Below, piece after piece: positions 7,665 through 15,693 of a DNA stretch of 64,000 nt. The translations under genes were made by a program, and so were the position numbers. The stretch is from Proteus faecis. GTDB taxonomy: Bacteria > Pseudomonadota > Gammaproteobacteria > Enterobacterales > Enterobacteriaceae. Position 1 is the stretch's first letter; each line of letters opens with the position of its first letter. The DNA is taken from positions 186,001 through 250,000 of the forward strand of contig NZ_PENZ01000027.1 in NCBI RefSeq assembly GCF_003144395.1. The letters run 5' to 3'. The notes beneath the pieces were generated by a model. That model searched no databases and had not been told where the DNA came from. It was given only the letters and a program-made list of their open reading frames with translations.

Positions 7665-7966
7665 CCGCCGCCAGCACAACATGCTTTGGCACAAGCTGCA
7701 CTCATATATCGTTATGGTGAAGAGCATCAACCTATTACGGAAGAATAGGTATTACAGCCACGTCGCTGGGAGGATAAAAAGACGACCTTTGGACCATCTA
7801 CCAACGTTTGCAGGAGAATTTAATCAAGGGGGGATTGCCTGGTCGGAACGCTAAAGGTAAGTGAGCTCGCACACGTTCAGTGAATGGCATTGATGGTGAT
7901 ATTAAATTGAATAAGGCACTGTGGGTGATGACGGAAAAGATGTATGAGCATTTTGGCTGTAGCTAG
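7665..7966 (+). pseudogene. Decayed 3' fragment of a DUF932 gene
   Basis: The frame PPPAQHALAQAALIYRYGEEHQPITE matches the C-terminal third of the intact DUF932 protein at 4257-5093. It is then broken by TAG at 7746-7748, a 1-nt loss in an A-run (GATAAAAAG against GATAAAAAAG) near 7775, and TGA at 7862-7864. After correction the homology runs on to LNKALWVM and stops at TAG 7964-7966. No 5' part remains. Confidence 0.88.
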
Positions 7967-8075
7967 TTTACTTAAGCAAAACTTTATTAGTGGGCAGGTT
8001 ACGGATACTAGCTACTCAGCTAGCATCGCAATTTTTATGGGCGAAGGATAATACTAAACACATTTTTATTCGATG

Positions 8076-8390
8076 TTAAGTCGTCTTCTGGGGGGGTGAA
8101 AATTGTGTTTTTTCAATTAGTTCCATACCTCTAATGCAAAGCTTTTTATCATTGTTATTATTTTTCTCATTAGGGATAGCTGAAATTAATTTTCCATCGT
8201 CGTTGAGAGTAATCTTAATTTCGCACTCTTGTCCCTTATAAAGGTCTATATCATAAAACCGGCTTTGAATGGATTTTTTTAAATTTGAAGCGTAAATATC
8301 CATGGGATGTTTACTTGTTGGGGTAGCGTTTAAGTAGCTAGGAAAACAAATGAGAAACAAGAGAATGTAATTTTTAAAATTAATGATCAT
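8076..8390 (-). CDS. TolA domain-III-like periplasmic protein, frame broken near C-terminus
   Basis: The 104-residue product has a signal peptide (NYILLFLICFPSYLNA) followed by a sequence like the C-terminal domain of TolA: YASNLKKSIQSRFYD, then YKGQECEIKITL, DDGKLI and KLC, with the two disulfide-type cysteines. TolA domain III is the receptor for filamentous-phage g3p and group A colicins. The frame stops early after SPPQKTT. One extra C in the C7 run (8090-8096) would instead give PPPEDDLTSNK and, ten residues later, ILRP at a stop at 8035-8037, matching the length of the TolA tail. It is the last gene of the minus-strand effector cluster. A decoy or immunity role is inference. Confidence 0.65.
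   Translation of the reverse strand: MIINFKNYILLFLICFPSYLNATPTSKHPMDIYASNLKKSIQSRFYDIDLYKGQECEIKITLNDDGKLISAIPNEKNNNNDKKLCIRGMELIEKTQFSPPQKTT
8090..8096 (-). repeat. G7/C7 mononucleotide tract inside TolA-like gene
   Basis: Seven G on the plus strand (C7 in the gene). This is exactly where the reading frame leaves the TolA-like C-terminus. The tract could be a slipped-strand switch, a fixed frameshift or a sequence error. Confidence 0.6.
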
Positions 8391-8419
8391 TTACCACCAT
8401 TGGTTCAATCAAAGGTAAG

Positions 8420-8854
8420 TTACTTCAATATCTTCCGAAGTAAGAGATCTATTACGTATGCAACTATAGGAATTAAAAATACACCATGTATTACGTAAGA
8501 AGTCATGAATATGTGACCAAATATCCCAGTGGTTGAACCATTACTGGAGTACTGACTTGGATTAGCAATATAAATATTAATGTACCAAGCAATTACAGAA
8601 AGTATGTACGGTAAAACGATGTAAAATAAAAAACGATAACCATTATTCATTTTATTTTTAATACAAAAAAAGAATAAGGGGGCTATAGATAAAAGGTAAA
8701 TAGTAAAAATGAGACTCAATAATTTTTGATGTTGAAATATAGGTATAGTATTCATTGCCTTCGGATAAAGTCTGAAAAAAAACTCATGAACCATTTCAAG
8801 GTAATAGAATAAAATGCTTAAAGATAATGAAATATAAGATATTTTAGTAGGCAC
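8420..8854 (-). CDS. Four-helix membrane protein, probable immunity protein
   Basis: The 144-residue, strongly hydrophobic protein has about four transmembrane helices (roughly 5-25, 45-65, 75-96 and 112-138) and very few charged residues. Its start overlaps the stop of the PAAR effector gene by 11 bp, the usual arrangement for effector-immunity pairs. It has no recognised family. If the effector acts in the periplasm or on membranes, an inner-membrane immunity protein would fit. Confidence 0.6.
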   Translation of the reverse strand: MPTKISYISLSLSILFYYLEMVHEFFFRLYPKAMNTIPIFQHQKLLSLIFTIYLLSIAPLFFFCIKNKMNNGYRFLFYIVLPYILSVIAWYINIYIANPSQYSSNGSTTGIFGHIFMTSYVIHGVFLIPIVAYVIDLLLRKILK

Positions 8855-9755
8855 CTGATATTACTCCACCTCGGCTAGGGTAGTAAATATCTAATAGCTG
8901 TTTTTTTAGCTCCCAAGGCGAACGCAACCAAAAAGGTTCTTTCAATTCACTAAAAATTCCACCACTTTCATGTAATACAGTATAAATACGTTTGGCACAT
9001 TCCATGATCCCAGCACCACCATATTCAAAGACTAAATTACGTAAGTGCTCTGCTTGTTTTTCAGGGATAACAAATTCAATTATGGCAATATCCTCACCAT
9101 CGTCTCTCTGATAAGCTAAATAGTCATTCCAATCATAATTTGGATATTCAAAGAATTCACCTGAACCCCGGTGTATAGTTACCCCATCTTCACATTGTCT
9201 TTTGTAACATCCAGTATATGAGCCAGCTGGGTCATATAACAAAGAACCTTCACCTTCGCCAATAACTAACCCAACATGGCCTATCCATTCGTTATTTATC
9301 ATCACATATATTTTGACAGGATCTTCAATTAGTGAATCATTGATTGGGTTTGGATTGGTGATAACGGGAATATTTAAATTATTACTAAAAACATTATTAA
9401 CAGTTGATGGCGGCTTAGGTGTTGTTATTAGCTGCTTTTGTTCAGTTTCAACGAAAGATCTTGCTTTGACTGGCTCATCTTCTTTGCTATAGCAATCAGT
9501 GATGGAGTTTATTAGTCCTGCTTTGCATGGGCAGGAACTAAAGCTATCCAGTGTTCCTGCCATCATTCTACCATTACCCCATACATTGCTAACGCCACCA
9601 AGTATGTTGTATGTCCCAGAATGTTTTCCACAGGTAACTAGATCGCCCTGACGTGCAGCAGATCTTCCATGAAATATAAAAGTATTATCTCCAGTTAAAA
9701 TCTGACCGCCACATGTTGTTTTATCGCCAACGCGTAAAAAATATCCTATAGCCAT
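8844..9755 (-). CDS. PAAR-domain T6SS effector with possible permuted papain-like domain
   Basis: The 303-residue product has a PAAR domain at residues 1-95 (GDKTTCGGQILTG, AARQGDLVTCG, the HSGTYNILGG turn and a C-P-C end), which caps the T6SS spike. A proline/asparagine-rich linker (about 110-145) follows. The C-terminal domain (about 148-303) has WIGHVGLVIGEG and YDPAGSY first, and a cysteine later in IMECAKRIYTVL. The H-before-C order is that of permuted NlpC/P60 (LRAT/YiiX-like) thiol hydrolases. PAAR is confident; the enzyme class is inferred. No VgrG or other T6SS core gene is in the window. Confidence 0.8.
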   Translation of the reverse strand: MAIGYFLRVGDKTTCGGQILTGDNTFIFHGRSAARQGDLVTCGKHSGTYNILGGVSNVWGNGRMMAGTLDSFSSCPCKAGLINSITDCYSKEDEPVKARSFVETEQKQLITTPKPPSTVNNVFSNNLNIPVITNPNPINDSLIEDPVKIYVMINNEWIGHVGLVIGEGEGSLLYDPAGSYTGCYKRQCEDGVTIHRGSGEFFEYPNYDWNDYLAYQRDDGEDIAIIEFVIPEKQAEHLRNLVFEYGGAGIMECAKRIYTVLHESGGIFSELKEPFWLRSPWELKKQLLDIYYPSRGGVISGAY

Positions 9756-10054
9756 GTCTGTCCCTAAACGAAATTGAACTTAAGTTAAATGTTATTGTTG
9801 ACCAGTGTTAAGCAATTGACAAGTTATTTTTAACAATTACTAAGGGTTACAATGGATAAGAGTAAGGGGGAGTATTTTAATAATATCCAATAAAAATGAT
9901 AAAGATGCTATTATGACAATAGCTTATGTAAGAGGGGGGAATGGTGCTAATTAATCCAGTCTTCAAACCCTAAATCACTGAGTATATATTTAAGTATACA
10001 AAAAATTATCTTTAAATTTATATCAAACAAAAAACAATGCATTGAATGTTAAGA

Positions 10055-10074
10055 TCGAGTCCGGAATTCGCACC
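10055..10074 (+). repeat. tRNA 3'-end copy, att-like site 2
   Basis: Contains CGAGTCCGGAATTCGCACCA, sharing CGAGTCCGG and TTCGCACCA with site 1 at 7171-7191. It differs in the T-stem/acceptor junction (AA for CC). It marks the right end of the accessory region; conserved-type chromosomal genes start after it. Confidence 0.62.
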
Positions 10075-10081
10075 AAAAATC

Positions 10082-10103
10082 AGACGCTAAAAGCGTCTTT
10101 TTT
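10082..10103 (+). terminator. tRNA-type terminator after att site 2
   Basis: AGACGC, loop TAAAA, GCGTCT, then a T-run on the plus strand. It sits 7 bp after the CCA of the tRNA 3'-end copy, parallel to the terminator after site 1. Confidence 0.7.
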
Positions 10104-10132
10104 GATTAATGGCATAAAACACATAGTAATAA

Positions 10133-11194
10133 CTAATTAAACTCCAATACAAAGTTTGCGGAGGCACTGAGTTTGCCTGGCTTTACTTCATCACCATAAC
10201 GATAATATTCTGCTTTTAATGGAACGTTATTGATACCACTCGCTAAATCCGCAAGTTTTACAAACTCATTATTAATTAATACGGTATTGCCACTGGAAGG
10301 GGCTGAAACCACAAATCCTACACCTTTAGCATTATTACTGTCGCCTTCGTTATCAGGTTTTATAATAGTTTTTTGTCCCTCATAACTTGTTGTGTTATGC
10401 GCCATAAGTTTGATTTTAGCGGAAGCATTACCAGTACAATTAATTCTTAGATGATCTTCAGCATATTGATTATCACGAGGAAATCCGATATCAGAGAATG
10501 CAGTAATAGGCATCTTAGGTAAATTCATCTCAAGTTCTGTATTTTCAGCACTGCAAGATATTGGTGCGCTAATAATATTGACTGATAAACGATAACTAAA
10601 ACCAACAGCTGTTGTGCCACCACCTGAATTAAAGCGATTAATTAATATTGAGCCAATATATTGAGTCGTAAAACGCTGTGATTTAGGGTTATCTTTAGTG
10701 GAGTAAATAATAACGGTAGCATCTCTTGTATTAAGTTTAGGGCTGTTAACAGGAACTTCTTGTCCTGGCTGACTTCTAAATGAAAGGCCTGACTCGTTTT
10801 CAATGAGAACATAAGCATAATCATCTAAACCTGTAATATGGCCATTGCGTACAACATAATAAGCCGGTCTTCCATCGATATCCATATAATAGGTTGGCAT
10901 TACACCACTGGCTTCGCTATATGTAGCATAAGCATAGAACTCAGCGCCATCTGGGCAATCCGCGACTGCGACATCAGAGCCATCGCGCTTAAATGTAAAA
11001 CGTGCTATCTCTTGATTTCTTTTAATCATTCCTTTTAGTTCAATGGTGCCACCTTTTGCATCCATTGTGCCATGTTTAATACCGCCATTATTGACACAAT
11101 CTGGCGCAGCATAACTGTAAAAAGAGAAGGTAGATAAACTAAGAATAAAAATTAGAAATAATAATTTGTTCATTTTATTTTTTACGTTAGTCAT
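10133..11194 (-). CDS. Two-domain fimbrial tip adhesin
   Basis: The 353-residue product has a signal peptide (LLFLIFILSLSTFSFYSYAA). The N-terminal half (about 30-205) is a presumed receptor-binding domain with cysteines near 33 and 79. The C-terminal pilin domain begins near SAPISCSAENTELEMNLP, has a cysteine pair, and ends in the alternating hydrophobic strand SASANFVLEFN used in donor-strand exchange. AAGGAA precedes the ATG at 11194; a second ATG at 11173 is possible. As the last gene of the operon and larger than a pilin, it is most likely the tip adhesin. The receptor is unknown. Confidence 0.82.
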   Translation of the reverse strand: MTNVKNKMNKLLFLIFILSLSTFSFYSYAAPDCVNNGGIKHGTMDAKGGTIELKGMIKRNQEIARFTFKRDGSDVAVADCPDGAEFYAYATYSEASGVMPTYYMDIDGRPAYYVVRNGHITGLDDYAYVLIENESGLSFRSQPGQEVPVNSPKLNTRDATVIIYSTKDNPKSQRFTTQYIGSILINRFNSGGGTTAVGFSYRLSVNIISAPISCSAENTELEMNLPKMPITAFSDIGFPRDNQYAEDHLRINCTGNASAKIKLMAHNTTSYEGQKTIIKPDNEGDSNNAKGVGFVVSAPSSGNTVLINNEFVKLADLASGINNVPLKAEYYRYGDEVKPGKLSASANFVLEFN

Positions 11195-11203
11195 TTTATT
11201 TCC

Positions 11204-13726
11204 TTATTTACACTCAGTATCTAAAATATATAAGCCATTAACAGGCGTTTTATTATCAATATTATAAGTTGCATGGCAGCTTTTTTGCTCACCGTTAATT
11301 ATCCATGAAACTTGAATATTGCCTTGTGGTTTATTAGCAACAAAATAGAGTTGATGGAAGCTTGCGACTAGTTGCGTATCATCGTTATCAATTTCAGCTT
11401 TAGCACCCATAGGGATGGTACTTTTATCCGGTGTTTGTAATGTTAGTAGGAATTTAAAGCCTTTTTTAGCATCGAAATCAGCCAACACTAAAGCGCCTTT
11501 GGTCGGAATAATATTACTAATAATGTTATTCGAAATTTCAGTATCACTTGGAATAGAATTGGTATTAACACTAATGCTATTTTTTTGGTAAGGCGACATT
11601 CCAGAAATAACCGCTAACCCACTATTATTCGTTTTAATCGATTGACCATTAATGACTTCTACTCCTGAAGTATCTTTAGTCAGAATTAACGCATTCGTTT
11701 GTTGTAATGAAGGTGTAAATACCACTCCATACTGTGTTGCAACTAACGCGCCATTAATACCGTAGTTGATGTTTTGTTTATCTTGTGTATATGAATAGCC
11801 TGCATTAATGACGGCACTTTGTGTTTTATAAGAGCCATTTACGCCACCACTATAGTTAACACCTTTATTGCCATATCCTTGATAAATATCCCAGTTAGCT
11901 TGGTTTTTATCACCATAGGTTCCACTTAAACGTGCGGTTTGTAATACTTGGTTATCATTGTTGGTCGAAATACCGTAATTAGCCCAAATGTAATTCTCAT
12001 GCCATGAAAAAGGAATACTGACATTCATACTTAAATCATGGCTATTTTTATTATTATCGCTATAGCGATTGCCATCGTAATAAGTGTAATAAACGCTATA
12101 GTTAACTTTATTAATTGAGCTATTAAATCCCGCATTATAAGAATGAACAGTTTTACCATTAACATATTTATAAATAACAGAATTTAAATTAATTGAAGCA
12201 TTATTAGAAAACAAAGGTTGGTTAATAGAGAGTGTATACTCATTTTTTAATCCATTGCTTGGATAGTATTTTCTGTCTTTGTGTTCCATCGCTTGAGTAA
12301 AATTGAGAAAATTGGCATCAAAATGACGATAACCGACTAACGAAAGCGTTGTATCTGTTATTGATATATTTTTAGAGTAATTAACTCTAAATGCATTGCC
12401 ATGTAATGGATCATTGCCATTATTAGTAGAGGACTTGGCGTATAGTAAATCAGTGGTGATCGCGCCATAGCTACCTAAATTTACCCCAGTGCCCACACCA
12501 ACAGATTGATATTTTTCACCAACAAGTATGCCGCCATAAAGGGTGACATAGTCAGTTAAACCATAAAAAGCTTCGGTCTGAACAATATAAGCTCCATCCC
12601 CGCTATTATTACCGTCGTATTTACCCGTGGAGAAGCTGTATTTTAATTCACCTTTTCTTTCTAGATTGGCAATAGAAGAGAAAGGCACAATAAAACTCTT
12701 TTCAGAGCCATCAGCTTCAGTCACGCTGACATATAAATCTCCGCCACTGTTCATCGGATAATAATCAGTAATATTAAAAGGTCCAGCAGGTACGCTACGC
12801 TTATAAATTACTTGTCCGTTTTGGGTGATAGTGACAATAGATTCTGTATTAGCAATACCTGAAACACTAGGAGCATAGGTTCTATTCTGTGTTGGTGTCA
12901 TTAGTCTATCAGTGACTAATTTAATACCTCTAAATTTTACTGAATCAAAGAGTTGTGAAGAAGAATAGAGATCACCAATCATTAATTCACTATTAATGCG
13001 GGTAATTGCTCTAGAAATAACATTACTTAATGTATTCCATTTTTTATCGCCATTTTCATTTTTCGTCCATGTTGAATAATTATTGAAACGCCAAGACCCT
13101 AAATTAATTTGGGTTTGAATATTGCCATAATAACTATCTGTTGTATTCCCCTGACTACGACTATTAAATGAAGACAATGCGTAATTCACTAATAATGCAG
13201 GAATACCTGAATCCCAGTTTTTTATTTCATTTTCTTTCAATCTATCTTCGTTAACATATAACTGTGGTAATGTTAGAACATATTGTTTTCTATTTAAATC
13301 TAAATAACCGTTTGCATTATTGATCTCGTTGAGATTAATAAAATCATTATTTTTGCTTTTATTAATTACATCATAAGGAAGATCAATGCCTGCTTTATAC
13401 CACTCTTCTGCTGAAAGACGAGGAGCTAATATTTTATTATTATTCTTATCTTCCATTAGAATAAAATCGAATTCACGGGTTTCTATACGATTGTTATTGA
13501 CAAAAAGTGTTACTGTATAGTGACCAGGGGCAATATTATTCTCTCTAAAGACATTAAGATCCTCATTCGTTACTTGTTGAGTACTTCCTTCAATATTTAA
13601 TAGATTGGCAGGATAATAGTCATTTGCTGATATATTAAAAGAAGCGAATAAAACGCCAGCAATAAATAAATTAAGTGACGGTTTATTAATATAACTATCC
13701 ATTATCTTTTTCATATTGAATAACAT
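11204..13726 (-). CDS. Fimbrial outer-membrane usher
   Basis: The 840-residue PapC/FimD-type usher includes a signal peptide, an N-terminal periplasmic domain (about 35-165), a long beta-barrel rich in Asn/Tyr strands, and the plug and conserved barrel region with PSVSGIANTESIVTITQNGQVIY and VPAGPFNITD. C-terminal domains follow. It threads chaperone-bound subunits through the outer membrane. The ATG at 13714 (MKKIMDSY) is better placed relative to AAGAG than the ATG at 13726. The stop is 9 bp before the adhesin start, so the genes form one operon. Confidence 0.92.
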   Translation of the reverse strand: MLFNMKKIMDSYINKPSLNLFIAGVLFASFNISANDYYPANLLNIEGSTQQVTNEDLNVFRENNIAPGHYTVTLFVNNNRIETREFDFILMEDKNNNKILAPRLSAEEWYKAGIDLPYDVINKSKNNDFINLNEINNANGYLDLNRKQYVLTLPQLYVNEDRLKENEIKNWDSGIPALLVNYALSSFNSRSQGNTTDSYYGNIQTQINLGSWRFNNYSTWTKNENGDKKWNTLSNVISRAITRINSELMIGDLYSSSQLFDSVKFRGIKLVTDRLMTPTQNRTYAPSVSGIANTESIVTITQNGQVIYKRSVPAGPFNITDYYPMNSGGDLYVSVTEADGSEKSFIVPFSSIANLERKGELKYSFSTGKYDGNNSGDGAYIVQTEAFYGLTDYVTLYGGILVGEKYQSVGVGTGVNLGSYGAITTDLLYAKSSTNNGNDPLHGNAFRVNYSKNISITDTTLSLVGYRHFDANFLNFTQAMEHKDRKYYPSNGLKNEYTLSINQPLFSNNASINLNSVIYKYVNGKTVHSYNAGFNSSINKVNYSVYYTYYDGNRYSDNNKNSHDLSMNVSIPFSWHENYIWANYGISTNNDNQVLQTARLSGTYGDKNQANWDIYQGYGNKGVNYSGGVNGSYKTQSAVINAGYSYTQDKQNINYGINGALVATQYGVVFTPSLQQTNALILTKDTSGVEVINGQSIKTNNSGLAVISGMSPYQKNSISVNTNSIPSDTEISNNIISNIIPTKGALVLADFDAKKGFKFLLTLQTPDKSTIPMGAKAEIDNDDTQLVASFHQLYFVANKPQGNIQVSWIINGEQKSCHATYNIDNKTPVNGLYILDTECK

Positions 13727-13732
13727 CTCTTA

Positions 13733-14413
13733 TTATAACGCGAATTCCATTGGTAGACTTTTTCCAAAATCATCGATATAAAATAGTTTTATTTTTTCTT
13801 TTCCAGACAGTGTTTTATTTACATTTATGGTTGTTTCTGATTTTGGTGATAGAAAACTAGGTATTTTCTCAATCTCGTTTCCATCAACAATAAGTTTCCC
13901 AATATTAATAAAATAGGGAGAACTGTTTGATACCACTAAACTTGTATTTTTTACGCTCCATCTTAATTCTTTGATTTCTTTTTCAATATTCACATCTCTA
14001 AGAGATTGAGGTCTATAAATTAACTTGATCCTATTGGTCATGGAATAGCGAAGAACATTTTCTAAGTTCTCATTGCTTGGTGCGACAAATTTAACATTGA
14101 TCCAATACATGGATTCAATATCATTAGGTAATGTTGTATTTTTAGTGACTTGTAATGTATTTTTTTGTTGTGCCATTAATTTAATTAATGGTGGGGTAAT
14201 CACAAAATCTTGAGTGAGTTTACCATTAAGATCTTCAACCCAAGATTGTAATAAATAGTTTGTGTTTTTATCGCTATTAAAGGCGACAAAACCTTCATTA
14301 TTATTACTTTCATTATAAACAACACGAGTTGTCTCTAAACCAAATCCGGCAAAGCTAGATGTAATTGAACTAAATATTATGCCTAATCCTAATAGTATTT
14401 TTTTTAATTTCAT
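13733..14413 (-). CDS. Periplasmic fimbrial chaperone (PapD family)
   Basis: The 226-residue protein has a signal peptide ending in SFA. The immunoglobulin-like domain 1 has FGLETTRVVYNESN and QSWVED, and the conserved IKLIYRP segment lies at the interdomain junction. Domain 2 carries SSPYFINIGKL. It binds pilin subunits by donor-strand complementation and delivers them to the usher. It is 6 bp upstream of the usher and 58 bp downstream of the pilin, with a stem-loop in that gap. Confidence 0.92.
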   Translation of the reverse strand: MKLKKILLGLGIIFSSITSSFAGFGLETTRVVYNESNNNEGFVAFNSDKNTNYLLQSWVEDLNGKLTQDFVITPPLIKLMAQQKNTLQVTKNTTLPNDIESMYWINVKFVAPSNENLENVLRYSMTNRIKLIYRPQSLRDVNIEKEIKELRWSVKNTSLVVSNSSPYFINIGKLIVDGNEIEKIPSFLSPKSETTINVNKTLSGKEKIKLFYIDDFGKSLPMEFAL

Positions 14414-14435
14414 CGATAAATACCTTTTTAATAAA

Positions 14436-14463
14436 AGCAGGTTAATACTATTATTAACCTGCT
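14436..14463 (-). terminator. Stem-loop between pilin and chaperone genes (partial terminator)
   Basis: AGCAGGTTAAT and ATTAACCTGCT form an 11-12 bp stem with a short loop, followed in the minus direction by only a weak TTTTATT run. In chaperone-usher operons such stem-loops protect or over-represent the major-pilin mRNA relative to the usher mRNA. The role here is inferred from position. Confidence 0.65.
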
Positions 14464-14471
14464 GTTTTTTA

Positions 14472-15044
14472 TTATTGATAAGTTAATGTGTAATTCAATG
14501 TTGCATCAGCACGACCTGCTTCTACATCATCAGCAGTGCTGACATATTTAGCAATGAATGAAAGTGTTTTTGATTTAAGATCACCTGTATCTTTAATATC
14601 GTATTCAGTTGAAAGATTAATATGGTAAGGTGTACTTGGATCTTGCTCGCTATAAATATGAATACCGACATTTTTTGCTGTATTCGAATTATCGGGATTA
14701 TCTAAAGCTAAAATTTGATCAGAGCTACTGTCTGTTTTACCTTCTAGTTTTAATTTAACTTTCCCTTGTGGTGGACAATTAATTAAAGAGATATCTAGTT
14801 TTCCATTACCTGATTTTCCACCGACTTCGCTGCCTGCACCGCCAAATTCACTGGTCGCATAACGACCCATATTAACGTTACCGTCAGAGCCAGTACCATT
14901 AATATCAATAGTACAAGTTGATGAATAAATTAAACCGGTAAAAGAGATTTGACCAGATTGCTCTTCAGCAGAAACTGTAGCACTTGCCGTTATCACAGAA
15001 ATAACGAAAGCCATTGGAAGTAATTTTTTTGTTAAAATAGGCAT
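14472..15044 (-). CDS. Major fimbrial subunit
   Basis: The 190-residue type 1-like pilin has a signal peptide (cleavage near VSA|EEQ), cysteines in SSTCTIDI and LINCPPQ forming the family disulfide about 45 residues apart, and the C-terminal beta-strand ATLNYTLTYQ with a penultimate Tyr-type pilin motif. As the first gene of the operon and separated by a stem-loop, it should be the most abundant product. No site-specific recombinase gene adjoins it. Confidence 0.9.
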   Translation of the reverse strand: MPILTKKLLPMAFVISVITASATVSAEEQSGQISFTGLIYSSTCTIDINGTGSDGNVNMGRYATSEFGGAGSEVGGKSGNGKLDISLINCPPQGKVKLKLEGKTDSSSDQILALDNPDNSNTAKNVGIHIYSEQDPSTPYHINLSTEYDIKDTGDLKSKTLSFIAKYVSTADDVEAGRADATLNYTLTYQ

Positions 15045-15693
15045 TTTGACCCCTAGTGATTGATATAAATAGTATTTAATAAGTCATATTAAGTGCTATT
15101 TATTCTAAGATTAGTTTATTATCACTGCTTATAAATTGACTAAAGGCACCAGAAAATATAAGCATTTTAAATAGATAAATCTAATAAAAATATAATCTTA
15201 AATAAAATAGCTCTTACTGTTAATTATAAAAAACTTAATCAATTTTCATTGTTTTAATTTTTATAATTAACATTAAATCTTGATGTTGAAACTTACTTGA
15301 ATTTATTCTCAAACGGATTCTATGTATTTTATTTAATTTTGTCTTATGGACAGTGTTACAAAATTTTCTTATGTAATTTAGAAAAATCATTAATAAGATA
15401 ATGAAAATGAAATAATTTATGATTATTTATCATATAGTTAGTTTTGGATGTGTTATCAGGAAGAAAAGAAGATAGTTTAAATTTATTTTATGGAAAATAT
15501 ATTTTGTTACAAATGACATTAAGTTTAAAATATTATAATGGTCATGCTTGATAAAAAATAGTCATTAAAAGAAGTATTTTTAATAATCTAGATGAAATAA
15601 TTAATGGAAATAATTTTCATTAAAGTTTTCATGCTAATTTAAATCTATTGATTAAGTTATTAATATTTAAAAATTCATCTTAAATAACTTTTA
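15045..15693. promoter_or_regulatory. A/T-rich fimbrial promoter region
   Basis: This 649-bp spacer lies upstream of the pilin gene and downstream of the sigma-54 activator gene. It is extremely A/T-rich, which suits H-NS silencing. I found no convincing pair of long inverted repeats that would make an MR/P-style invertible promoter, and no ORF with a ribosome binding site. Confidence 0.35.

Larger units (their letters stand above)
7192..10074. mobile_element. Second small island with PAAR effector module
   Basis: This stretch lies between two tRNA 3'-end copies. It contains an ERIC-like repeat, a decayed DUF932 fragment, and a minus-strand cluster of PAAR effector, membrane protein and TolA-like protein. 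It has no integrase, so it may be a remnant or a passenger element. The reading as a tandem insertion at one tRNA gene is inferred from the repeats. Confidence 0.45.

Noticed and set aside
7515-7748. A 77-codon ORF that looks like a small gene
   Set aside because: Only its last third is homologous to anything, namely the DUF932 C-terminus, and it is cut by a stop where the homology continues. It is part of a pseudogene.
10642-11038. Short ORFs on both strands inside the adhesin gene
   Set aside because: They lie within a well-supported fimbrial gene and show no independent start signals.
15045-15693. Possible invertible fimbrial promoter
   Set aside because: No pair of long inverted repeats and no recombinase gene could be found; the region is simply A/T-rich.
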